DNA from: Dehalococcoidia bacterium
GTDB lineage: Bacteria; Chloroflexota; Dehalococcoidia; Dehalococcoidales; Fen-1064
Direction: 5' to 3'
Assembly: GCA_011192055.1 (NCBI GenBank)
Contig: DUES01000135.1
Location: 1-7,401 of the forward strand
DNA: 7,401 nucleotides
A program made the position numbers and the translations under genes. Shown here in pieces: positions 1 through 6,010 of the stretch. Under the pieces are notes generated by a model that was not told where the DNA came from, ran no database searches, and worked only from the letters and a program-made list of their open reading frames with translations. How positions within the stretch are numbered: position 1 is the first letter of the stretch; the number at the start of each line of letters is the position of its first letter.

Positions 1-2
1 CC

Positions 3-20
3 GCAGCCTGCTAAGGCTGC
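3..20 (-). terminator. Short hairpin at the 3' end of the membrane-protein gene (possible terminator stem)
   Basis: GCAGCC (3-8) and GGCTGC (15-20) form a perfect six-base-pair stem with a six-base loop that contains the stop codon of the minus-strand gene. A transcript of that gene would form this hairpin right at its end. A following T-tract, which would make it an intrinsic terminator, would lie beyond the left edge and cannot be seen. The stem is short, so this may be chance. Confidence 0.25.
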
Positions 21-508
21 CACATGCCGTAAATGGCGAGTCCGAACCAGGACAGGCAGGTAACAATAACCCCGGCAATCAGCACGCCGGTAAAGATGGA
101 AATCAGGGCATGCCTGAGCCTCAGCCCGAAAAGAACAGCCGCCAGTGAGCCCGTCCATGCACCCGTAACCGGCAGCGGTATTGCCACGAAAAGCACCAGT
201 CCGATCCTCTCGTACTTTTCAATGAATCTGCCACGTCGGCGTGTCCGCTCAAAAAGCCATGTCAGGAAGCGGTCAAAGATTTTTACTTTCCTGAGAAACG
301 GGGTCACGGAATCCAGGAAGAACAATATAAAGGGCACCGGCAGCAGGTTACCGATGACGGCAAGCAGAAAAGCATAGTACCAGGGGAAATCAAACAGTGT
401 CATTGCTACCGGAATGCCACCGCGGAGTTCGAGGAAAGGCAGGGCAGACGTTATGATAACGACCAGTTCCTGTGCTATACCGAGGTTCAGAAGACTTTCC
501 GGGGACAC
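11..508 (-). CDS. COG2426-family small integral membrane protein (putative small multi-drug export protein)
   Basis: A 165-residue hydrophobic protein of the family named 'putative small multi-drug export protein' (COG2426, Sm_multidrug_ex). That name is historical: the transported substrate is not established, so export should not be assumed. The family signature is visible near the N-terminus as LPFLELRGGIPVAM (residues 23-36). A second proline- and glycine-rich stretch, IPLPVTGAWTGSL (110-122), follows a basic cytoplasmic-looking loop (about 73-104, with an RTRRRGR cluster). Hydrophobic segments lie at roughly 11-25, 44-66, 103-128 and 135-161. The paired polar, proline-containing segments suggest re-entrant loops like those of DedA-type proteins; that is inference. 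The frame stays open to a GTG at 547, but the GTG at 508 is preferred because AGGGAG precedes it by four bases and nothing similar precedes 547. The length then matches the family. The gene is transcribed divergently from dxs. Confidence 0.85.
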   Translation of the reverse strand: MSPESLLNLGIAQELVVIITSALPFLELRGGIPVAMTLFDFPWYYAFLLAVIGNLLPVPFILFFLDSVTPFLRKVKIFDRFLTWLFERTRRRGRFIEKYERIGLVLFVAIPLPVTGAWTGSLAAVLFGLRLRHALISIFTGVLIAGVIVTCLSWFGLAIYGMWQP

Positions 509-512
509 GTTA

Positions 513-518
513 CTCCCT
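513..518 (-). promoter_or_regulatory. Ribosome binding site deciding the start of the membrane-protein gene
   Basis: On the minus strand AGGGAG lies four bases before the GTG at 508. The upstream in-frame GTG at 547 has no purine-rich element in front of it. This favours the shorter, 165-residue product. Confidence 0.6.
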
Positions 519-569
519 GCTATAACTTGATGGTGGTTACGCTGCACTCATGCGTTTCGGTCTTGTTGG

Positions 570-598
570 AGTCTAACAAACGGGACCTGGGTAGTCAA
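570..598 (-). promoter_or_regulatory. Sigma70-like promoter for the membrane-protein gene
   Basis: Reading the minus strand, TTGACT (598-593, five of six bases matching TTGACA) is followed after exactly 17 bases by TAGACT (575-570, four of six matching TATAAT). TGT directly precedes the -10 box (578-576), giving an extended -10. Transcription would begin near 563, leaving about 55 bases of leader before the GTG at 508. The architecture mirrors the dxs promoter on the other strand, which raises confidence in both. Confidence 0.55.
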
Positions 599-621
599 GT
601 TGGCCGGAAGAGAATTATGTC

Positions 622-650
622 TTGACATCAAAACATGACGTTGTTAGTAT
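622..650 (+). promoter_or_regulatory. Sigma70-like promoter for the dxs operon
   Basis: A perfect TTGACA -35 box (622-627) is followed after exactly 17 bases by TAGTAT (645-650, four of six matching TATAAT, including the key second and last positions). TGT at 642-644 gives an extended -10. Transcription would start near 657, about ten bases before the dxs ATG at 667, so the leader would be very short. The -35 boxes of this and the opposing promoter are 23 bases apart (599-621), so the two are back to back without overlap. No comparable plus-strand promoter was found between 548 and 621. Confidence 0.6.
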
Positions 651-666
651 TGAGTCAGGTTGGGAT

Positions 667-2571
667 ATGGGGAAATCTCTGGACCGCGTATATAGTCCTG
701 CGGATCTTAAGAAGTTAACACAAGCCGAACTCGGGGAGTTAGCTTCCGAGATTCGTGAAAAGCTGGTATCGGTCGTCTTCGCCAATGGAGGACACCTCGC
801 TTCCAATCTGGGCGTTGTCGAACTGACCATCGCTCTTCACCGTGTCTTTGACAGCCCGAGAGACAAGATCGTCTGGGATGTCGGGCACCAGGCTTATACC
901 CACAAATTGCTCACCGGCAGAAAAGACAGCTTCTCCACACTGCGTCAACTCGGAGGATTATCCGGTTACACCTGCCGTACCGAAAGTGAGCACGACGTAT
1001 TCGGTGCCGGCCACGCAAGTACTTCAATTTCAGCCGCTCTCGGGATAGCGGTTGCCCGTGACCTTTCCGGCGATGACTTCGAAGTCATCGCCGTTATTGG
1101 TGATGGAGCCGTAACCGGCGGCATGGCGCTTGAAGGTTTTAACCAGGTAGGTCACCTCGGCTCGCGGATGGTTGTTATTCTGAATGATAACGGCATGTCC
1201 ATTTCACCGACTGTCGGCGCCCTGGCCAAGCTGCTCCGGCGAGTACGGTTTGACAACCGGTACCGTCAGGCTAGAGCACAGAGTAAGTGGATCCTTGACC
1301 GGCTGCCGTGGGGGCACAAAGTCTGGTGGGCAGGCAAGCGGGTTGAACACGGGGTTAAGGGTATGATGATGCCGACAACCCTGTGGGAAGAGCTGGGCTT
1401 CACCTACATGGGCCCGGTGGACGGTCATAATATTACTGAACTTGAAGCGATACTAACTCAGGCCAGGGGTTTTCGTAACGGACCGATACTGATACACGTA
1501 ATTACTACCAAGGGGAAAGGTTACAAACTTGCCGAGGGCGATGCGGTCTATTTCCACGGCGTTTCAGCTAAAGAAGCAGTCGCTCAGTCGATACCAACAT
1601 ACAGCGAGGTATTTGCCCGGACCACGCTCCGCCTGGCTCGTGAGGAGTCCCGGCTGGTGGCAATCACCCCGGCAATGCCGGAGGGGAACCATCTCAGCAT
1701 TGTCGCTTCCGAGCTGCCTGAGCGTGTTTTTGATGTTGGTATCTGCGAGCAACATGCCGTTACCTTTGCTGCCGGACTGGCCACACAGGGTTATATTCCC
1801 ATAGTCGCCATATACTCCACATTCCTGCAGCGCTCCTTTGACCAGATAATTCACGATGTCTGCCTCCAGGACCTTCCGGTGATATTTGCAATCGACCGGG
1901 GCGGCATCGTCGGTGACGATGGTAAAACTCACCAGGGTACGTTTGATATATCTTACCTGATACTAATCCCGAACCTTATTGTTGCTGCTCCCAAAGATGA
2001 AAACGAGTTGCAGCACATGCTTTACACCGCAACAAAATCGGCACACCCGATAGCGGTCCGCTACCCCAGAAGTGCCGGACTGGGAGTGGAAATGGACGAC
2101 GAGTTCAAGGAACTTCCTGTCGGTAAGGGTGAAGTACTGAGAAACGGAGAGGACGTTGCCCTTGTGGCAATAGGCTCGGTGGTTGACCCGGCGGTAAAAG
2201 CCGCTGAAAAACTGGCTGCAAATGGAATAGAAGCCACTGTAATAAATGCACGATTTGCCAAGCCCCTTGACTCCGAACTACTGATAAATATCGCCAATCG
2301 GATAAAGCGGATAGTAACGGTTGAAGAAAATGTTCTGAGTGGTGGATTCGGGAACAGTGTGGTTGACTTTTTACAGAAAGCCGGACTGGATGATGTCTGT
2401 ATCACATGTGTTGGGCTCCCCGATGAATTTATCGAGCATGGTCATCAATCGGTACTTCGTGCACGGTATGGACTGGATGAAGACGGAATATACCAGCACG
2501 CGCTGGCCATGTTTCCCGAAATCCAGAAGAAAGTAACGGCACAGGATATTGAAACTACGTACCGGGTGTAA
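667..2571 (+). CDS. dxs: 1-deoxy-D-xylulose-5-phosphate synthase
   Basis: Cytoplasmic thiamine-diphosphate enzyme that condenses pyruvate with glyceraldehyde 3-phosphate to 1-deoxy-D-xylulose 5-phosphate, the first step of the MEP isoprenoid pathway. The 634 residues match the usual 620-640. The N-terminal domain carries GGHLASNLG (His43, equivalent to E. coli His49), VGHQAY (His74) and the thiamine-binding GDGA...NDN motif (145-175). The middle domain has ICEQHAVTFAAG with catalytic Glu361, IYSTFLQR (Tyr383, Arg389), IDRGG (Arg411) and DDGKTHQG (Asp418, His422). VRYPR supplies Arg468, equivalent to the glyceraldehyde-phosphate-binding Arg478 of E. coli. His297 aligns with E. coli His299. The C-terminal transketolase domain ends in GLPDEFIEHG. 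One oddity is Ile432 in the YLRxIP motif, where Arg is usual. The frame is open to a TTG at 622, but that codon lies in the -35 box; the ATG at 667 gives a standard N-terminus (MGKSLDRVYSPADLKKL). It is the first gene of the operon. Confidence 0.96.
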   Translation: MGKSLDRVYSPADLKKLTQAELGELASEIREKLVSVVFANGGHLASNLGVVELTIALHRVFDSPRDKIVWDVGHQAYTHKLLTGRKDSFSTLRQLGGLSGYTCRTESEHDVFGAGHASTSISAALGIAVARDLSGDDFEVIAVIGDGAVTGGMALEGFNQVGHLGSRMVVILNDNGMSISPTVGALAKLLRRVRFDNRYRQARAQSKWILDRLPWGHKVWWAGKRVEHGVKGMMMPTTLWEELGFTYMGPVDGHNITELEAILTQARGFRNGPILIHVITTKGKGYKLAEGDAVYFHGVSAKEAVAQSIPTYSEVFARTTLRLAREESRLVAITPAMPEGNHLSIVASELPERVFDVGICEQHAVTFAAGLATQGYIPIVAIYSTFLQRSFDQIIHDVCLQDLPVIFAIDRGGIVGDDGKTHQGTFDISYLILIPNLIVAAPKDENELQHMLYTATKSAHPIAVRYPRSAGLGVEMDDEFKELPVGKGEVLRNGEDVALVAIGSVVDPAVKAAEKLAANGIEATVINARFAKPLDSELLINIANRIKRIVTVEENVLSGGFGNSVVDFLQKAGLDDVCITCVGLPDEFIEHGHQSVLRARYGLDEDGIYQHALAMFPEIQKKVTAQDIETTYRV

Positions 2572-2644
2572 AATCCGGCTCCGGTTCAATAAAAATCCAC
2601 TATTTGATAAACAAAACGGGGAATCTTGATGTGCAGGGTGAAAG

Positions 2645-3835
2645 ATGGACAAGCTGACTGTCAGGGATATTGAAGTCAATGAAAAACGTATACTGGTCAG
2701 GGTTGACTTCAACGTTCCACTTGATGAAAAAACAGGGGCTATCACTGACGACAGCCGTATTCGTGCGTCGCTTCCTACAATCAAATACCTTATTGACCAG
2801 GGGGCAAGGGTAATTCTCGCCACACACCTGGGGAGACCAAAAGGCAAAGTAGACAGCAGGTTTCGACTCACCGTGGTCGCCCAGCGGCTCTCGCAGCTTC
2901 TTGGCAGGCAGGTAGGCGTAACCAACAACTGTATCGGTGCGGAAACTGAGAAATCAATAAAGACCCTGAAAAGTGGTGACATCATTCTTCTTGAGAATTT
3001 GCGTTTTCACTCTGCCGAGGAAATGGCCAGTCCTGTTTTTGCCCGTGCTCTGGCTAAATTTGCCGATGTGTATGTCAATGATGCCTTCGGTACATCTCAC
3101 CGCAGTCATACTTCTATTGTAAGTGTCAGTGAGATTCTCCCTGCAGTTGCCGGTCTTCTCCTGGAGAAGGAGCTTAATACACTGGGTAGTATACTGGAAA
3201 GCCCGGCCCATCCCTTCGCTGCTCTTCTCGGTGGTGCCAAGGTTAGCGACAAGGTCGGTATGGTGGAGAATACTTTGACCAAGGTTGACCGCCTGCTGAT
3301 TGGCGGAGGCATGGCTGCCACATTTCTGAAAGCCGGAGGTCAGGAGGTAGGCAGATCTCTTATTGAGGAAGACCGACTGGAAACGGCTGCAAACCTGTTG
3401 AAAAAAATATCCGAGAGCGGAGTGCGATTGTTATTGCCGGTTGATGTAGTGGTTGCGGATGATATCGATAAGGAAGCCGGTGTGGTGGTGGTGAAGGTTA
3501 ATAATATTACGCCCGAACAGCGGATAGCTGATATTGGTCCGCAGACAAGAAAAGTCTTTTATGCAGAGTTGCGCAGGTGTCGGACTATTTTCTGGAATGG
3601 ACCAATGGGTGTTTATGAGAAAAAGCGGTTTGCCGAGGGCACACAGGCCATGGCGAAACTGTTGGCTGGCATTCAGGCAACTACCATCATAGGTGGCGGG
3701 TCTACTGCAGAAGTAGTGACAAACATGGGACTTGCGGATAAGATGACGTTTGTCTCGACCGGCGGAGGGGCTTCATTGAAATACCTCGGAGGCGAGCCCT
3801 TACCCGGAGTCGAAGCGCTGCTTAAACGGGAATAG
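2645..3835 (+). CDS. pgk: Phosphoglycerate kinase
   Basis: Cytoplasmic enzyme that reversibly transfers phosphate between 1,3-bisphosphoglycerate and ADP, giving 3-phosphoglycerate and ATP. The 396 residues are the normal bacterial length and both domains are complete. The substrate-binding N-terminal half shows RVDFNVPL (19-26), DSRIRASLPTI (36-46), HLGRP (61-65), ENLRF (117-121) and SHRSH (151-155). The nucleotide-binding C-terminal half shows GGAKVSDK (196-203), WNGPMGVYE (317-325), GGGSTAEV (350-357) and STGGGASL (371-378). Lys379 follows that last motif where many homologues have Glu; this is a minor deviation. The ATG at 2645 follows AGGG (2635-2638) by six bases. It lies 73 bases after dxs. 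That gap holds no clear promoter and no T-tract terminator, so co-transcription with dxs is likely. The gap gene that often precedes pgk is absent here. Confidence 0.97.
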   Translation: MDKLTVRDIEVNEKRILVRVDFNVPLDEKTGAITDDSRIRASLPTIKYLIDQGARVILATHLGRPKGKVDSRFRLTVVAQRLSQLLGRQVGVTNNCIGAETEKSIKTLKSGDIILLENLRFHSAEEMASPVFARALAKFADVYVNDAFGTSHRSHTSIVSVSEILPAVAGLLLEKELNTLGSILESPAHPFAALLGGAKVSDKVGMVENTLTKVDRLLIGGGMAATFLKAGGQEVGRSLIEEDRLETAANLLKKISESGVRLLLPVDVVVADDIDKEAGVVVVKVNNITPEQRIADIGPQTRKVFYAELRRCRTIFWNGPMGVYEKKRFAEGTQAMAKLLAGIQATTIIGGGSTAEVVTNMGLADKMTFVSTGGGASLKYLGGEPLPGVEALLKRE

Positions 3836-3889
3836 TTGCGTTAATGTGACAGGTTGTCTTTTGGGAAATACGGATTGCATGAGTAAATA

Positions 3890-5107
3890 GTGAATGTAAG
3901 AACTGACAGTCTATCATTAATGAAAGAGCTTTCCAGGCCTTCACCCAGCAAGATTGTGCTGGTGGTTATTGATGGTCTTGGCGGGTTACCCCGACCGGAG
4001 ACCGGAAAAACGGAACTGGAAACGGCACGGACACCAAACCTAGATATGCTTGCAACCAACGGCATCTGCGGGTTGTCTGACCCTATTGGTCCCGGAATAA
4101 CACCAGGCAGTGCTCCGGGTCATACGGCGTTATTCGGATATGATCCGGTTACGTCGGATATCGGGCGCGGAGTCCTTGAAGCGGTAGGGGTAGACTTTGA
4201 CCTGCAACCGGGAGATGTTGCTGCACGGGGGAACTTCTGCACTGTGGATGACACCGGACTTATTACGGACAGGCGGGCAGGCAGAATATCCACCGGGAAG
4301 TGCATCGAGCTGTCTCAACTGCTGGACGGGCTGACTATCGAGGATGTAAACGTAATTGTACGTCCGGTGAGAGAACATCGTTTCATTGCCGTTTTCCGCG
4401 GTGAAGGTCTTGTTCCCCGAGTGACGGAATCCGACCCTCAGCAGGTGGGCTTTGCTCCTTTACCAGTCAGGGCAGAGTCCCCCGATGCGGAGAAAATGGC
4501 CTTAATTGCCAACGAATTCGTTACACGGGCAGGGGAAATTCTTGCTGCTCACCGTCCTGCAAACATGGTACTGCTGCGTGGTTTTTCTCAACGACCTCAG
4601 TTTGATACCATGACCGGGATATATAAGCTGAAACCGGCGGCGATTGCTGCCTACCCCATGTATCGCGGACTGGCCAGGCTGGTCGGTATGGACGTTCTCG
4701 AAACCGGGACTACTATCGAGGACGAGTTTGAAACCCTGAAGAGTAACTACGCCGACTATGATTTCTTCTTTCTCCACGTGAAAGCGTCCGACTCCGCGGG
4801 CGAAGATGGCGACTTCGACCGCAAGGTGAGTGTTATTCAGGACGTGGATAGTGCATTACGGGGGCTGATAGAGCTTAGGCCGGACGTTATCGTGGTAACC
4901 GGTGACCATTCGACGCCGGCTGTGCTGAAAGCGCATAGTTGGCATCCGGTGCCGGTACTTCTCAGTTCGCCATCGTGCCGACCGGACAGTATTACGGAGT
5001 TCTCGGAAACCGCCTGTGTTACCGGCGGGCTGGGAAGATTTTCCGCAACACACATAATGCCCCTGGCGATGGCCCACGCGCTGAAGCTGGCCAAGTTCGG
5101 GGCGTAG
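3890..5107 (+). CDS. apgM: 2,3-bisphosphoglycerate-independent phosphoglycerate mutase, archaeal type (ApgM family)
   Basis: Interconverts 3-phosphoglycerate and 2-phosphoglycerate without a bisphosphoglycerate cofactor. At 405 residues it is much shorter than the roughly 510-residue GpmI enzyme and belongs to the alkaline phosphatase superfamily, as do the archaeal mutases. Expected metal and catalytic positions are present: VVIDGLGG (Asp28), GITPGSAPGHTALFGYDP (69-86, with Ser74 the likely phosphorylated nucleophile), KASDSAGEDGD (Asp301, Glu305, Asp306), VTGDHSTPA (Asp338, His339) and SWHPVPVL (His352). Glu305 stands where archaeal enzymes usually have His (AGHDG); I believe this is common in bacterial members. 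The start is uncertain. The GTG at 3890 has only a weak GAG upstream, and the ATG at 3920 (a product ten residues shorter) has no evident ribosome site. Both lie before the conserved KIVLVVIDG. It sits 54 bases after pgk and 65 before tpiA, consistent with a glycolytic operon. Confidence 0.93.
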   Translation: MNVRTDSLSLMKELSRPSPSKIVLVVIDGLGGLPRPETGKTELETARTPNLDMLATNGICGLSDPIGPGITPGSAPGHTALFGYDPVTSDIGRGVLEAVGVDFDLQPGDVAARGNFCTVDDTGLITDRRAGRISTGKCIELSQLLDGLTIEDVNVIVRPVREHRFIAVFRGEGLVPRVTESDPQQVGFAPLPVRAESPDAEKMALIANEFVTRAGEILAAHRPANMVLLRGFSQRPQFDTMTGIYKLKPAAIAAYPMYRGLARLVGMDVLETGTTIEDEFETLKSNYADYDFFFLHVKASDSAGEDGDFDRKVSVIQDVDSALRGLIELRPDVIVVTGDHSTPAVLKAHSWHPVPVLLSSPSCRPDSITEFSETACVTGGLGRFSATHIMPLAMAHALKLAKFGA

Positions 5108-5122
5108 CAATTCTCCCACAGG

Positions 5123-5128
5123 TATAAT
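5123..5128 (+). promoter_or_regulatory. Isolated TATAAT -10-like hexamer before tpiA (weak candidate)
   Basis: A perfect TATAAT lies in the 65-base gap between apgM and tpiA, about 45 bases before the tpiA start. No recognisable -35 box sits 16 to 18 bases upstream (the sequence there reads about GGGGCGTA), and there is no TG extension. It could be a weak secondary promoter for tpiA-miaA or chance. Confidence 0.2.
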
Positions 5129-5160
5129 TCTTAATCATGGTTGTTAAACGAACCTTATCC

Positions 5161-5168
5161 GGAGGTGA
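5161..5168 (+). promoter_or_regulatory. Strong ribosome binding site deciding the tpiA start
   Basis: GGAGGTGA is a near-perfect match to the anti-Shine-Dalgarno sequence and ends four bases before the ATG at 5173. The reading frame also has an ATG at 5137, but that would place this site inside the coding region and add twelve residues before the family's normal N-terminus. The ATG at 5173 is therefore the start. Confidence 0.85.
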
Positions 5169-5172
5169 AAGA

Positions 5173-5967
5173 ATGCGTTTACCGATGATTGCCGGTAACT
5201 GGAAGATGAATACAACGGCCAGTGAGGCTGTTGAGCTGGTTAAGAACGTGCGAAAAGGGCTCACCGGAGCATATGACGTCGAGGTAGTCGTCTGTCCGCC
5301 GTTTGTCTTTCTGGTACCCGTAAAAGACGCCCTCAAAGGGTCCTCGGTGAAGCTGGGTGCACAGAACACGTATTTTGCAGAAAAAGGGGCGTATACCGGT
5401 GAAATTTCTCCGTTGATGCTTTCAGACCTTTGCGACTACGTCATTATCGGACATTCGGAGCGGCGGCAGTTCTTTGGCGATTCGGATGACGTGGTAAATA
5501 AAAAACTGTCGGCAGTGTTGAAGACCGGCCTGAAGCCCATCCTGTGCGTTGGAGAAAAGCTGGAAGAGAACGAAGCCGGCAAGACGGGCGAAGTCATCAC
5601 AAGGCAACTGAAGTCGGCCCTGGAGGGGCTGGAGTGCTCCGGGACCCTGGTTGTTGCCTATGAACCAATCTGGGCAATCGGTACCGGCAGGGCAGCACAG
5701 GGGAAACAGGTCAACGATACCGCTCGCCTCATCAGGGATACCCTGGCGGAAATCGGCGGGCAGGAAGTTGCAGGTGATATCCGCATACTCTACGGCGGCA
5801 GTGTCACGGCGGACAATATCTGCGAGTTCATCGAGCAGTCCGAGATTGATGGCGCACTGGTCGGCGGTGCCAGTCTGAAGGCGGGCCAGTTTGCGGATAT
5901 TATCCAGCAGACTGAATATGTGTACTTCCCGAACAACCCGCCAACAAAGGACCTGATTCCCTGGTAA
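5173..5967 (+). CDS. tpiA: Triose-phosphate isomerase
   Basis: Cytoplasmic TIM-barrel enzyme that interconverts dihydroxyacetone phosphate and glyceraldehyde 3-phosphate; the latter is also a substrate of Dxs from the first gene of the operon. All catalytic elements are visible: AGNWKMN with Asn9 and Lys11, IIGHSERR with the electrophile His94, and AYEPIWAIGTG (162-172) with the catalytic base Glu164 leading into loop 6. The phosphate-binding loops ILYGGSV (205-211) and GALVGGASL (227-235) are also present. The 264 residues are slightly longer than the common 250. The surplus is a C-terminal tail after about residue 249 (YFPNNPPTKDLIPW, 251-264) of no known role. The start at 5173 is set by an excellent ribosome site. 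The gene follows apgM and precedes miaA by 34 to 43 bases, depending on the miaA start. Confidence 0.97.
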   Translation: MRLPMIAGNWKMNTTASEAVELVKNVRKGLTGAYDVEVVVCPPFVFLVPVKDALKGSSVKLGAQNTYFAEKGAYTGEISPLMLSDLCDYVIIGHSERRQFFGDSDDVVNKKLSAVLKTGLKPILCVGEKLEENEAGKTGEVITRQLKSALEGLECSGTLVVAYEPIWAIGTGRAAQGKQVNDTARLIRDTLAEIGGQEVAGDIRILYGGSVTADNICEFIEQSEIDGALVGGASLKAGQFADIIQQTEYVYFPNNPPTKDLIPW

Positions 5968-5974
5968 TGAATAA

Positions 5975-5996
5975 CCCGGCCGGATTTTTCACCGGG
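5975..5996 (+). other. Possible weak hairpin overlapping the miaA ribosome site
   Basis: CCCGG (5975-5979) can pair with CCGGG (5992-5996) across a twelve-base loop, and the right arm includes the first bases of the G-rich ribosome site of miaA (5994-6000). If formed it could damp miaA translation relative to tpiA. Five base pairs is marginal and there is no T-tract after it, so it is not a terminator. Confidence 0.2.
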
Positions 5997-6010
5997 GGAG
6001 AGTGACCGGA

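Noticed and set aside
2561..2585. ACCGG...CCGGT pairing at the dxs stop codon, as a terminator
   Set aside because: Only five base pairs with a 15-base loop and no run of T residues after it; the sequence downstream is A-rich on the plus strand.
2604..2632. TTGATA before pgk as a -35 box
   Set aside because: The hexamer is good, but the sequence 17 bases later (TGATGT) does not resemble a -10 box and nearby spacings are no better.
2371..2985. 204-codon minus-strand open frame spanning the dxs-pgk junction
   Set aside because: It is antisense to conserved parts of dxs and pgk and has no recognisable motif; it is a shadow frame.
3854..3889. Promoter in the pgk-apgM gap (TTGTCT or TTGGGA with TAAATA)
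   Set aside because: The -10 matches are only three of six or worse, and co-transcription from upstream explains expression.
5139..5154. GGTT...AACC hairpin before tpiA as a terminator or riboswitch element
   Set aside because: Four base pairs only, with no T-tract and no further structure.
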